Of a stretch of DNA of 6,202 nucleotides, positions 1 to 6,161 are shown one piece after another (positions within the stretch are counted from its first letter, which is position 1; each line of letters starts with the position of its first letter). The DNA is taken from NCBI GenBank assembly GCA_038216025.1, contig JBBQQK010000068.1, positions 1 through 6,202 on the forward strand, given 5' to 3'. The position numbers were made by a program, and so were the translations under genes. The DNA is from JBBQQK01 sp038216025 (GTDB lineage: Bacteria > Patescibacteriota > UBA1384 > XYA2-FULL-43-10 > 1-14-0-10-43-13). Under the pieces are notes generated by a model, which was not told the origin of the DNA, did no database searches, and saw only the letters and a list, made by a program, of their open reading frames with translations.

Positions 1-1040
1 GTGCTATCGGTTACATTAATGGCAAACAGGGCAGTCTTTCCTATCTTTTTTGGATTAAAGTCATAACTGATGCTTCCATTCATATCGGTCTTGCCTGAAG
101 CAAAAGGAGAGACTTTTCCATATTCGCCGTCAAAAGCAATAAATACTTCTTTCTCTCCTATTGGATTGCCGTATTGATCTCTTGCCTTAATAGATAAAAT
201 TGCCTTGTCTTTATCTACTATCAGTTTATTCTTATCAGAGGAGAACGAAGAAGTATTAGCAGAGAAACCAGATGCTAAAACTGTAATAATCCTTTCCGAG
301 GATATATCGCCGAGAGATACTTTAATTTTTTGATCCCCTGTTGTCTTTAAGGCTGCTTTTAAATTAAGGGATCCATTATCATTCACATTTAATTGATGAT
401 TTGTGATAGACAGACTTGCTTGTGGGTCGGTAGAAGAAATATTTATTTTATCGGTTGAGTTAGAGGCAGTATTGCCAAAACTATCCTTGGCAGTAACCTT
501 AACAACAAACTCTTCTCCTGCCAAAGAAGAAGCTCTCTTGTTGGCGAGAGCAATATCAAAGGAAACGATAGAGTTCGGGATTACAGATAATATTGATGAT
601 TCTAGCCAGATATCCCCTGAAGGATCCGCTACTTTGGCAGAGATGATTCTGTTTCCGGCCACAGTCGCAGAAATAGAGGTGGCCGCTATTCCGCTATCAT
701 TAGTAGCGAAGGTAGAAGATAAAAATTTATCCGAACCAACTGATGAGTAAAGTGTAATATTGCGATTTCTAATGTAGGTTTCATTTTCTGCGGCAAGAGT
801 AACTGTAACATCAGAACTCTCTCCTGCTTTGATTGAATTTGGGGAAATGCCGATAGCTGTGCCATTCGCTTTATCTGTATAGATTGGGCCTTGATCTGTG
901 GTTAAGTTTAAACTCGATGGCTCCAAGATGTTTGCTGGATCTGAGGCAGTAATAGGATAAGAACCTGTTGATGGATTGTAATAGTAAAAAAGAAGTGAGA
1001 CATTGCCGGCTGCATCAATGGTGGGTTTGACCCAATAATG
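1..1040 (-). CDS. C-terminal segment of the same surface protein: Ig-like (Big_1/invasin-type) domains, runs off the window
   Basis: This is the third frame of the surface-protein gene, free of stops from about 1040 to base 1 and incomplete at the window edge. It has no start of its own and is probably missed by an ATG-based gene search. It opens with YWVKPTIDAAGNVSLLFYYY and GSYPITASDP, the closing strands of the Ig-like module begun upstream, so it is the natural continuation after one inserted base. Three more modules follow. One runs from about GISPNSIKAGESSDVTVTL. One has VVKVTAKDSFGNTASN. The last has LSIKARDQYGNPIGEKEVFI, typical of Big_1/invasin-like domains (A-D-x-x-G-N-P near the start, then a D-x-N-G-x-x pattern seen here as TDMNGSISY). 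In this family such domains usually form a stiff stalk that presents a distal binding part. No anchor, LPXTG or sorting signal is visible before the window ends. The gene is partial, and function beyond cell-surface or adhesin-like is inference. Confidence 0.72.
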
Positions 1041-2982
1041 TCAGATCAATACTTGTTGACCAAGGGCCATTGGTAGAAGAGGAAACATAACCGCCAGACG
1101 ATGTCTTCAAAGTGACTGTTTGATTACTTTCAGGAGATGTTACGTTATCATACAAATCTTTAAGACCGATATTTAAAGTGAGAACTTGTCCTGTTTTTGG
1201 GTTGGAAAAAGGAGTTGATTTAAAGTATGTCTTCTTGGGTATGCCGGGGAGGACGGTGATGGGGGAAGAAGTAGTCTCTGATAATATATCATTAACATCT
1301 CTTGCTTTTATGTCCCAAACTCCAGGTCTTTTAAAGGTTAAATTCGTGCTTCCAGTCCCACAATAAGGAACTGAATAATTTGTGCGATTTTGTGCGCAAG
1401 TGTTATTCTGAGTGAGTGGAAGAAAAGGCTGGTCTGTGGTGTAGTTTCCAGAAGTTTCGAAATTAACTGAATAAGTATTGCCCATATCCAAGTGATAGAA
1501 CTGATCTACCGCATATACAGATACGGGAATTGGTGTATTAACCCTAAATAAATTTAACGAACCATGTTCTATAATTCCTTTGTTGGCAAAATCTCCGTCA
1601 CTAAATTTTTGATGAGGCAGAGCAACTACTAGTTGCCTAGCAGTTGAGTTAATGGGTGAACGGTAATGCAATAATGTGCCGGTAGCCCCCGCAGCCCAAA
1701 CTGAATTTTTATTGACCACACTTACACTATAAAGAATAGCGGTCGTGCCACTGTACTGAGTTCGCCAATCCGACCCGTTGTATTTAATAATCGTGCCAGA
1801 TGACCCAACGGCCCATATATTTTCATTATCCGCACCAGAAATTCCTTTAAAGCTAACGGTCGATGGATTACAAATGTTTGCCATATTCACATTCTCCCAA
1901 CTGCCATTGTTAAAGTGGATTACGGCACAATTATCACCCACTGCCCAGACATTATTCTGGTCGACTTCAAATATTCCTCTTATATTATTGGTTGTCCCTG
2001 TTTGAGAACTATCATAGACGGTAAAGGTGCGATCATTGTTGCCATTATAATGAATAACCGTACCTCCAGCACCGGCAGCCCAAATGTCGTTATCACTAGT
2101 ACCATGGATTGCATACAAATGAGAAGTTATATTGGATGTATAATTTTCACCATGCCTTTGGAATATAGTTCCGTTATCCCCCACAACCCAAAAACTAGAA
2201 CCGTCTACTGAATAAGCGGCTCTATAGTGAGTAAAAGATGGGCCTAGGTCGGTAGACCAATTGCTTCCATCAAAACTATACCCACTACCGCTTTGACCAA
2301 CAGTCCAAACTTTTTCTGAGTTTTTATCAGCAGTAACTCCGTAAAGTAGTTTTGGTAAGGCTTCAGACGATTGACCAAACAACTTGGTCGTGTGATTGTA
2401 TTTATACATTGCCCCATGAAATGTATCCGTCGATCCCGCTAGCCAAACGTTTTCATCATTACTGGCTGAAACAGAATAAATAGTCCGAGAAGTAATGGGC
2501 TGTTCAGCTAAAATCCATTCAGTGCCATTGAATTGACTAATTCTTGATGTCTGACCAACAGTAATTATTTTTTTTAAAGAGTCTTGAAAAAATGAACTTA
2601 AGCCAAAATAAGTGCTATTTCCCAGCTCTGTTTCCACATTCCAATAGTAATCGAAATTGTTCTCTGGCTGACTGTATTTAAGAATATAGCTTGCCGACCC
2701 AAAGCTTGAAAGCGCCCAAACATCATTTTTACCAACAGAAGATATGCTAAATACCGCACTAGAATTATCACTTAGCTCAATTCTCCAAGATCCATTTCTG
2801 TAAGCATAAACTCCGTTAACTCCACCGATTAAGACCTCGTCTTCAATAACAGAAATGCAATTCCCCTGGCTGTTCATGTCGTGAACCAGTGCCCACGTTT
2901 TCCCGTCGTAATGATATATGCCACCATCTTGACCAACGGCCCAGACGTTATTTGATCCCGAGCCACTGACGCCATTAATCTT
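1015..2982 (-). CDS. Middle segment of the same surface protein: remaining propeller blades and first Ig-like domains
   Basis: This is the continuation of the gene starting at 3646, in the next reading frame. It reads in frame from about 2982. The first ATG is at 2877, but it has no ribosome binding site and falls in the middle of a repeat, so it is not a true start. The stretch 2982-2878 encodes a complete blade (INGVSGSGSNNVWAVGQDGG), which shows the coding is continuous. Further blades follow, with DVWAL, NVWLAG, KVWTVG, FWVVG, DIWAAG, NVWAVG, NIWAVG and SVWAAG motifs. After about 1655 the repeats give way to beta-rich Ig-like sequence: a first module with a Cys pair (NTC...PYC) ending in ITVLPG, then a second starting at IPKKTYF (about 1245). 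Many N-x-S/T sequons and few Lys fit a secreted protein. The frame ends at a TGA at 1015, seven codons after a second one-base insertion near 1034-1042, inside the second Ig-like module. Confidence 0.8.
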   Translation of the reverse strand, partial: KINGVSGSGSNNVWAVGQDGGIYHYDGKTWALVHDMNSQGNCISVIEDEVLIGGVNGVYAYRNGSWRIELSDNSSAVFSISSVGKNDVWALSSFGSASYILKYSQPENNFDYYWNVETELGNSTYFGLSSFFQDSLKKIITVGQTSRISQFNGTEWILAEQPITSRTIYSVSASNDENVWLAGSTDTFHGAMYKYNHTTKLFGQSSEALPKLLYGVTADKNSEKVWTVGQSGSGYSFDGSNWSTDLGPSFTHYRAAYSVDGSSFWVVGDNGTIFQRHGENYTSNITSHLYAIHGTSDNDIWAAGAGGTVIHYNGNNDRTFTVYDSSQTGTTNNIRGIFEVDQNNVWAVGDNCAVIHFNNGSWENVNMANICNPSTVSFKGISGADNENIWAVGSSGTIIKYNGSDWRTQYSGTTAILYSVSVVNKNSVWAAGATGTLLHYRSPINSTARQLVVALPHQKFSDGDFANKGIIEHGSLNLFRVNTPIPVSVYAVDQFYHLDMGNTYSVNFETSGNYTTDQPFLPLTQNNTCAQNRTNYSVPYCGTGSTNLTFKRPGVWDIKARDVNDILSETTSSPITVLPGIPKKTYFKSTPFSNPKTGQVLTLNIGLKDLYDNVTSPESNQTVTLKTSSGGYVSSSTNGPWSTSIDLTLLGQTHH

Positions 2983-3331
2983 TTCGGTGGGTTCCTATGT
3001 TTATAGGAACCCACCGATCTCCATCAAAGTGGAGGAACGTGCCTTCGTTTCCGACAGCCCAAACATTATTATAATTAGAGGCATAAACTGAGTTAAGCTG
3101 ATTTGAGGTTCCGCTAATTTGTTTATACCAAATTACGCCATTATATTGAAATATTGCACCATCTTGACCAACCGCCCATGAGTCAACAGGATTTAAAGTA
3201 AAGACTGCATTAAAATTCGCATTATCTTCTGGGTAATGCCTTATCCATTCGGAGCCGGAGTATTTTAATATAGTTCCTCCCATGCCAACTGCCCAAATAT
3301 TTTGTGAGTCATAAGCATGAACACCTCGTAA
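1655..3331 (-). repeat. Fourteen tandem 'NxWAVG' protein repeats (probable double seven-bladed beta-propeller)
   Basis: Reading through the frameshift, I count fourteen repeats of about 35-45 residues. Each has a [N/D][N/S][V/I]WAVG-like core, a following G-[T/A]-[I/V]-[I/F]-x-[Y/F] strand, a G-x-x-W element and a linker ending in [S/G]V. Repeats 5 (VLIGGVNG), 6 (DVWALS) and 7 (KIITVGQTS) are diverged; the others are clear. Fourteen is twice seven, so two seven-bladed propellers is the simplest structural reading. That is inference and needs a structure prediction. The DNA copies are well diverged, so this is an old protein repeat, not a recent DNA expansion. Confidence 0.7.
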
Positions 3332-3646
3332 AGTGTTTGCACTGGGATTGGGATTAACCCACTCCCATCTAGGGAAATCATAGGTAACAGTCGGATTCTC
3401 TGCCTTAGTTTTATCAACATTTCTAATGTTGAACTGATCGGCGAACATAAAGGGAAGGGATAAAATAAAGTAAAATAATACTACCCAATGAATCGCATGA
3501 GAAAGAGGCTTCGAGCTCCATTTATAGTACAATGCAAAATTCATCCTGAGCCAGTTATGAGCAGGTGCCAAGAATTTCAAAATTGTTCGTGTAGAACGTT
3601 GGATTGCAACTATTTGTTTGTCGAGATCCATTTCCCTCCGGTTCAT
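2975..3646 (-). CDS. N-terminal segment of a frameshifted surface protein: membrane helix plus first beta-propeller blades
   Basis: This is the 5' part of a large surface-protein gene; the reading frame stops at 2975 after 223 codons because of a one-base insertion. Seen: a basic, probably cytoplasmic N-terminus (residues 1-50), one hydrophobic helix at about 51-68 (VVLFYFILSLPFMF) and then an extracellular part. Blade-like repeats follow, with NIWAVG (116-121), DSWAVG and NNVWAVG motifs, each followed by GxxGTIxxYxG and a Trp. There is no lipobox cysteine, so the helix is probably a signal anchor or signal peptide. Start choice: ATG at 3646 has only a weak upstream Shine-Dalgarno. A second in-frame ATG at 3631 lies 2 nt after GGAGGG, which is unusually close, so either could be used. 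The last residues (after THR near 2984) are out of frame. Removing one base lets the protein run on into the next segment with exact repeat spacing. A Kelch/BNR/YCF48-like propeller is the likely class; the ligand is unknown. Confidence 0.8.
   Translation of the reverse strand: MNRREMDLDKQIVAIQRSTRTILKFLAPAHNWLRMNFALYYKWSSKPLSHAIHWVVLFYFILSLPFMFADQFNIRNVDKTKAENPTVTYDFPRWEWVNPNPSANTLRGVHAYDSQNIWAVGMGGTILKYSGSEWIRHYPEDNANFNAVFTLNPVDSWAVGQDGAIFQYNGVIWYKQISGTSNQLNSVYASNYNNVWAVGNEGTFLHFDGDRWVPINIGTHRKD
2984..3017. repeat. Perfect 15-bp inverted repeat with 4-nt loop inside the surface-protein gene
   Basis: The arms at 2984-2998 and 3003-3017 are perfectly complementary (TCGGTGGGTTCCTAT on the plus strand) around the loop GTTT. 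The hairpin lies in the coding sequence for DRWVPINIGTHR and ends exactly at the A4 run (T2981-2984 on plus) where the first frameshift occurs. It has no U-run on its 3' side on either strand, so it is not a standard Rho-independent terminator. Confidence 0.9.
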
Positions 3647-3701
3647 AGCATTCCAGAAAGGAATTACTCTTTCTGTATGATAATAAAAATATGCAATTTA
3701 A

Positions 3702-3707
3702 ATTATA
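3702..3707 (-). promoter_or_regulatory. Candidate -10 box for the surface-protein gene
   Basis: A perfect TATAAT on the minus strand lies about 55 nt upstream of the ATG at 3646. No good -35 sits at 16-18 bp: the best nearby is TTGAAG, about 22 bp upstream. A consensus TTGACA at 3767-3772 lacks a properly spaced -10. In AT-rich DNA such boxes arise by chance, so this is tentative. Confidence 0.3.
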
Positions 3708-3772
3708 GATTATTTCCAATAAAAAGTCTCTTCAAATCGCTTGCTAGGTTTTGTATATACCGATATTGTCAA

Positions 3773-3970
3773 CTACGGAAGCGGGTGTAGATTCTTTTTT
3801 GAAAAATCAAATTTCATATTAATTCTTCTCAATTCATCCTCAGCGTAAAAGTATATCCAAGAACTAGTAAATTGCACCAACAAATTATTACCAATAGTGT
3901 ACTTAACTAATTCGTCAAGCCGCGAATAAGAATTGTCTGCTATAATTAACCTATCAAAAGCACTATGACA
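3773..3970 (-). pseudogene. Orphan 65-codon open stretch without a start (probable C-terminal gene remnant)
   Basis: This stop-free stretch lies in the intergenic region, upstream of the surface-protein gene and on the same strand, and ends with TAG at 3773-3775. Its composition looks like protein: AFDRLIIADNSYSRLDELVK, then YTIGNNLLVQFTSSWIYFYA, EDELRRINMKFDFSKK and LHPLP at the end. There is no ATG, GTG or TTG start at its beginning; an in-frame TAA lies directly upstream (3971-3973) and the first ATG is close to the end. Upstream on the same strand, in another frame, a stretch reads YLVERVIRIAIVKGSS, which could be an earlier part cut off by an indel. I do not recognise the family. It is most simply the 3' remnant of a decayed gene; chance openness of AT-rich intergenic DNA is the alternative. 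Confidence 0.35.
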
Positions 3971-4037
3971 TTATTACTCTGTCCGATGCTCGAACCTTTT
4001 ACTATGGCAATGCGAATGACGCGTTCTACTAAATAGG

Positions 4038-4066
4038 CTGTTGTATATTAAAAAAAGTAGTATAAT
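4038..4066 (+). promoter_or_regulatory. Candidate promoter for the peptide-binding protein gene
   Basis: TATAAT at 4061-4066 is a perfect -10 box, preceded by an A-tract (4051-4056) and, at 17 bp spacing, a weak -35 (CTGTTG, 4038-4043). TTGTAT at 4041-4046 is a better hexamer but only 14 bp away. Transcription would begin near 4073, giving a leader of about 38 nt before the ATG at 4111. Confidence 0.5.
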
Positions 4067-4100
4067 AGTATTATCATCAATTTATATTGGAATAATTAAA

Positions 4101-4106
4101 AGGAGG
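4101..4106 (+). promoter_or_regulatory. Strong Shine-Dalgarno (AGGAGG) of the peptide-binding protein gene
   Basis: AGGAGG, followed by G, ends 4 nt before ATG 4111 and 10 nt before the in-frame ATG 4117. The usual optimum of 5-9 nt lies between the two, so initiation at either is possible; the proteins differ by only two residues. I keep 4111. Confidence 0.85.
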
Positions 4107-4110
4107 GTAA

Positions 4111-5703
4111 ATGAAAATGGAAAAGAAATGGAAATATCTACTTATCGTGAGCATTGTATTAGTGTTTATGGTCGGAGGTTTTTTTGTTGGACATGGATAT
4201 TTTTTCCATAAATCGGCCACAAATAAATCAATTACTAGCATTGAGAAGGATAATATTATTGTGGGCACTGACATTCTTCCTAATAATATTTATCCTGCCA
4301 ATGAAGCTGATGGATCCCTTATAATTTACAGCTCATATATATTCGAGCCTTTAGCCACCTTTGACAAAACAAACAGATTGACGCCACTTTTAGCATCCAA
4401 ATGGGATAACCCCGATAGTTTAACATGGCGGTTTTATATTTCTCCGAAGGCCCACTTCAGTGATAATTCGCCCGTGACAGCACAAGATGCTAAATTTAGT
4501 TGGGATTATATTCAAAACAGCACCCTTCCTATGAAGAGTCTCATGCCAGACGTTGCTTCGGTAACGATTATAGATAATAGAACTATTGAATTTAAGACTA
4601 AAATTGCCAATCCGCTCTTAGTCAATCGCTTGGCAACTAATTTCTTGATTTTATCAAAACAAGATGTTGAGCAAAATGGCCTTGAAACCCATATCGGCAG
4701 TGGTCCTTATAGAAAGGTGACGCTTAATGATAATATCTTTCAATTAACACTCAATGAAAATTACTGGACGGCTAAACCTAAAATTAAAAATGTCACATTT
4801 AAACTTATCTCGGAAGAAAAAGACAGAGTTTCTGCCTTATTAAACAATCAAATTGACTTTACTTCATACTCTGAAGATGACAGCATAAAACAGATTGACC
4901 AGGCTGTCCAAGCTAAAAAAATAAAAAAAGAAAAAATGTCTCACAACGGAAGCATTGACTATCTAGCGCTCGACACGTTGAGGGCAAAAACACCTTACGT
5001 TAACACTCCCACAAATCCCCTAAAAGATATCAGAGTAAGAAAGGCAATTTATCAAGCCATCAATATAGACGAAGTAGTTAGTAGCACAATAAAAACTTCT
5101 GTTCCGGCAAGTCAGATAGTTCAGCGAGGAATTTTTGGGTACAATCCAACTATTACGCGCTTGCCGTATGATCCAATTGCTGCTCGAGACTTGATGAGCC
5201 AATCTGGTTACCAAAACGGGTTCGATTTAACTATTGACTGTGGCGGTAAAACAAGAAACCAAGCTATAGTTGATGCGATTGCCAATCAACTGACTCAGAT
5301 TAATATCCGCGTCAAAAACAACTATATTTCAGATATGGATAGCTTCTATGCTAAGCAAGACACTCTTGACTCTTCAATCTACAAATCGGGATATGCTTCT
5401 GATAGCAAAGATGCCGGGGAAGTTCTCGATGTGCTAATCCATACACGCACAGACTCTCAGGGAATTTACAGTCTCGGCTACAGTAATACTGATGTTGATA
5501 AATTAATAGATCAATCTGGAATTGAATTAGATCCGAAAATCAGGCTAGGATATCTGCAGCAGGCCATAAAAATAAGCATGGATGATATCGCTATAATACC
5601 TCTTTTTGAACCGTACGACTTGTATGCCTATTCAGATGATATTCTATGGTCACCACGTTTGGACGGTGCTCTAAGAGTTGATGAAATGACCGGAAAACCT
5701 TAA
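4111..5703 (+). CDS. ABC transporter substrate-binding protein, SBP_bac_5 (oligopeptide/dipeptide, OppA/DppA type), membrane-anchored
   Basis: This is an extracytoplasmic solute-binding protein of the family that delivers peptides (sometimes nickel or sugars) to an ABC importer. At 530 aa it has the usual full length. Seen: a basic start (MKMEKKWK) and a hydrophobic helix at about 9-32 with no Cys, so there is no lipobox and the helix probably acts as an uncleaved anchor. Family landmarks in order: YIFEPLATFD (76-85), LTPLLASKW (90-98), FSDNSPVTAQDAKFSWDYI (116-134), GSGPYRKV (196-203), LNENYW (214-219), PLKDIRVRKAIYQAINIDEV (303-322), YDPIAARDLMSQSGYQNGFD (353-372), IANQLTQINIRV (390-401) and IAIIPLFEPYD (493-503). 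The C-terminus looks complete. The substrate cannot be read from sequence. The gene is intact, in contrast to its neighbours, and has its own promoter, Shine-Dalgarno and probable terminator. No permease or ATPase gene follows in the window, so it would have to work with a transporter encoded elsewhere. Confidence 0.93.
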   Translation: MKMEKKWKYLLIVSIVLVFMVGGFFVGHGYFFHKSATNKSITSIEKDNIIVGTDILPNNIYPANEADGSLIIYSSYIFEPLATFDKTNRLTPLLASKWDNPDSLTWRFYISPKAHFSDNSPVTAQDAKFSWDYIQNSTLPMKSLMPDVASVTIIDNRTIEFKTKIANPLLVNRLATNFLILSKQDVEQNGLETHIGSGPYRKVTLNDNIFQLTLNENYWTAKPKIKNVTFKLISEEKDRVSALLNNQIDFTSYSEDDSIKQIDQAVQAKKIKKEKMSHNGSIDYLALDTLRAKTPYVNTPTNPLKDIRVRKAIYQAINIDEVVSSTIKTSVPASQIVQRGIFGYNPTITRLPYDPIAARDLMSQSGYQNGFDLTIDCGGKTRNQAIVDAIANQLTQINIRVKNNYISDMDSFYAKQDTLDSSIYKSGYASDSKDAGEVLDVLIHTRTDSQGIYSLGYSNTDVDKLIDQSGIELDPKIRLGYLQQAIKISMDDIAIIPLFEPYDLYAYSDDILWSPRLDGALRVDEMTGKP

Positions 5704-5709
5704 CACTGA

Positions 5710-5754
5710 GGGCGGGTCGCAGGGCAGACCCTGTGGGGCATGAAGCCCTTTATT
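5710..5754 (+). terminator. GC-rich stem-loop cluster after the peptide-binding protein gene, possible terminator
   Basis: Starting 7 nt after the stop codon, a sharply GC-rich island in AT-rich DNA can fold in competing ways: CAGGG-CAGA-CCCTG (5720-5733), GGGTC with GACCC (5714-5718 and 5727-5731), and GGGC-ATGAA-GCCC (5736-5748) followed by TTTATT. An outer GGGC (5710-5713) could also pair with the last GCCC. The final hairpin plus a short, interrupted T-run resembles a weak Rho-independent terminator. The stems are only 4-5 bp, so the terminator call is moderate. Confidence 0.4.
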
Positions 5755-5905
5755 AGACATTATGCATTGTCCATTTATGCATTATCTCTTATTGTCTTAT
5801 AGTCGATTGTTAAAAAGTATTCATGATTATATACCTTTCTCAATGATTTCCTCAACTCTATTGGCTATACGTATAGAGATTTTCTATCTAATACAGCTGT
5901 CTAGA
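5755..5905. other. Non-coding AT-rich stretch between the terminator-like island and the transposase remnant
   Basis: No open reading frame of note. TTATGCATT occurs twice (5760-5768 and 5775-5783), each with the palindrome ATGCAT at its centre. On the minus strand, a frame downstream of the transposase remnant reads about 17 codons including IANRVEEIIEKG (within about 5835-5885), which may be further decayed transposase or chance. Nothing else is recognisable. Confidence 0.45.
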
Positions 5906-6161
5906 TTATTGGTACCAGTATACTATCTTTGATCTAACCCAATTAATACTTTTGCCATATTCTGCAGAGAGATTTTTTAGAGTTGATCTTTTGTTCACGT
6001 ACTTTTCAAAGATGACTTGTTCTAATTTATCGGGGCGGGAAACTGATTGAAAGTAGCTTTTACAATCCTTGCAATAATATCTCTGTTTTTTAGAGAGTCG
6101 AACACTTTTGCCCTTCTTTACACAGTTACTAGAATTACAATTTGGGCATTTTTTTTACCAT
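5906..6161 (-). pseudogene. Broken N-terminal fragment of a zinc-ribbon/HTH transposase-type protein
   Basis: On the minus strand the region from 6148 to 5909 reads CPNC, then SSNCVKKGKSVRLSKKQRYY and CKDCKSYFQS, followed by a helix-turn-helix-like TLKNLSAEYGKSINWVRSKI, and ends at TAA (5906-5908). Paired CPxC...CxxC with a KxxKxQRYxCKxC core is the N-terminal zinc ribbon typical of bacterial transposases (InsA/IS1, IS1595- and IS256-like elements). The HTH that follows supports DNA binding. There is no catalytic DDE domain; about 80 residues is only the front part. The start is also damaged. An ATG at 6161 begins M-V-K-K but leaves the frame at a run of eight A (T6149-6156 on plus); seven A would give MVKKCPNC. 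In the given sequence an in-frame TAA precedes the ribbon. It is a decayed insertion-sequence remnant, or an artefact of the homopolymer. No terminal inverted repeat was recognised. Confidence 0.6.

Larger units (their letters stand above)
3647..4110. other. Divergent intergenic region, 464 bp
   Basis: This separates the minus-strand surface-protein gene from the plus-strand peptide-binding protein gene. It contains the orphan minus-strand fragment (3773-3970), candidate -10 boxes for both directions and the plus-strand Shine-Dalgarno. A short plus-strand stretch (about 3948-4034, ending SDARTFYYGNANDAFY then TAA) also looks protein-like but overlaps the minus-strand fragment region and has no start. 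I saw no riboswitch, tRNA or clear operator. Confidence 0.6.

Noticed and set aside
403..750. Plus-strand open frame of 115 codons
   Set aside because: It lies opposite the minus-strand Ig-like coding segment, which has coherent domain sequence; the plus-strand protein is low-complexity Leu/Ala/Glu and has no Shine-Dalgarno. It is a shadow frame.
1015..1017. TGA recoded as an amino acid (as glycine in Gracilibacteria/Absconditabacteria)
   Set aside because: Reading through TGA gives a Cys- and Ser-rich noise sequence that stops soon after, whereas the shifted frame gives good Ig-like sequence. The peptide-binding gene needs no TGA recoding.
2984..3017. Hairpin as a Rho-independent terminator
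   Set aside because: On the minus strand the stem is followed by AAAAG and on the plus strand by TCTCC; there is no U-run. Coding continues on both sides.
3488..3790. Plus-strand open frame of 100 codons overlapping the start of the surface-protein gene
   Set aside because: It is rich in Cys, Arg and Ile with no domain pattern, and overlaps the membrane-helix coding part of the minus-strand gene and its upstream region. It is a shadow frame.
3976..4010. Possible tRNA on the minus strand, suggested by a GGTTCGAGC motif resembling a T-loop
   Set aside because: The flanking bases cannot form a 5-bp T-stem, and no matching acceptor strand or anticodon arm is found at the required distances.
5760..5783. 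TTATGCATT repeated twice as a CRISPR-like or iteron array
   Set aside because: Only two 9-bp copies occur, in AT-rich DNA, with no further units or associated genes.
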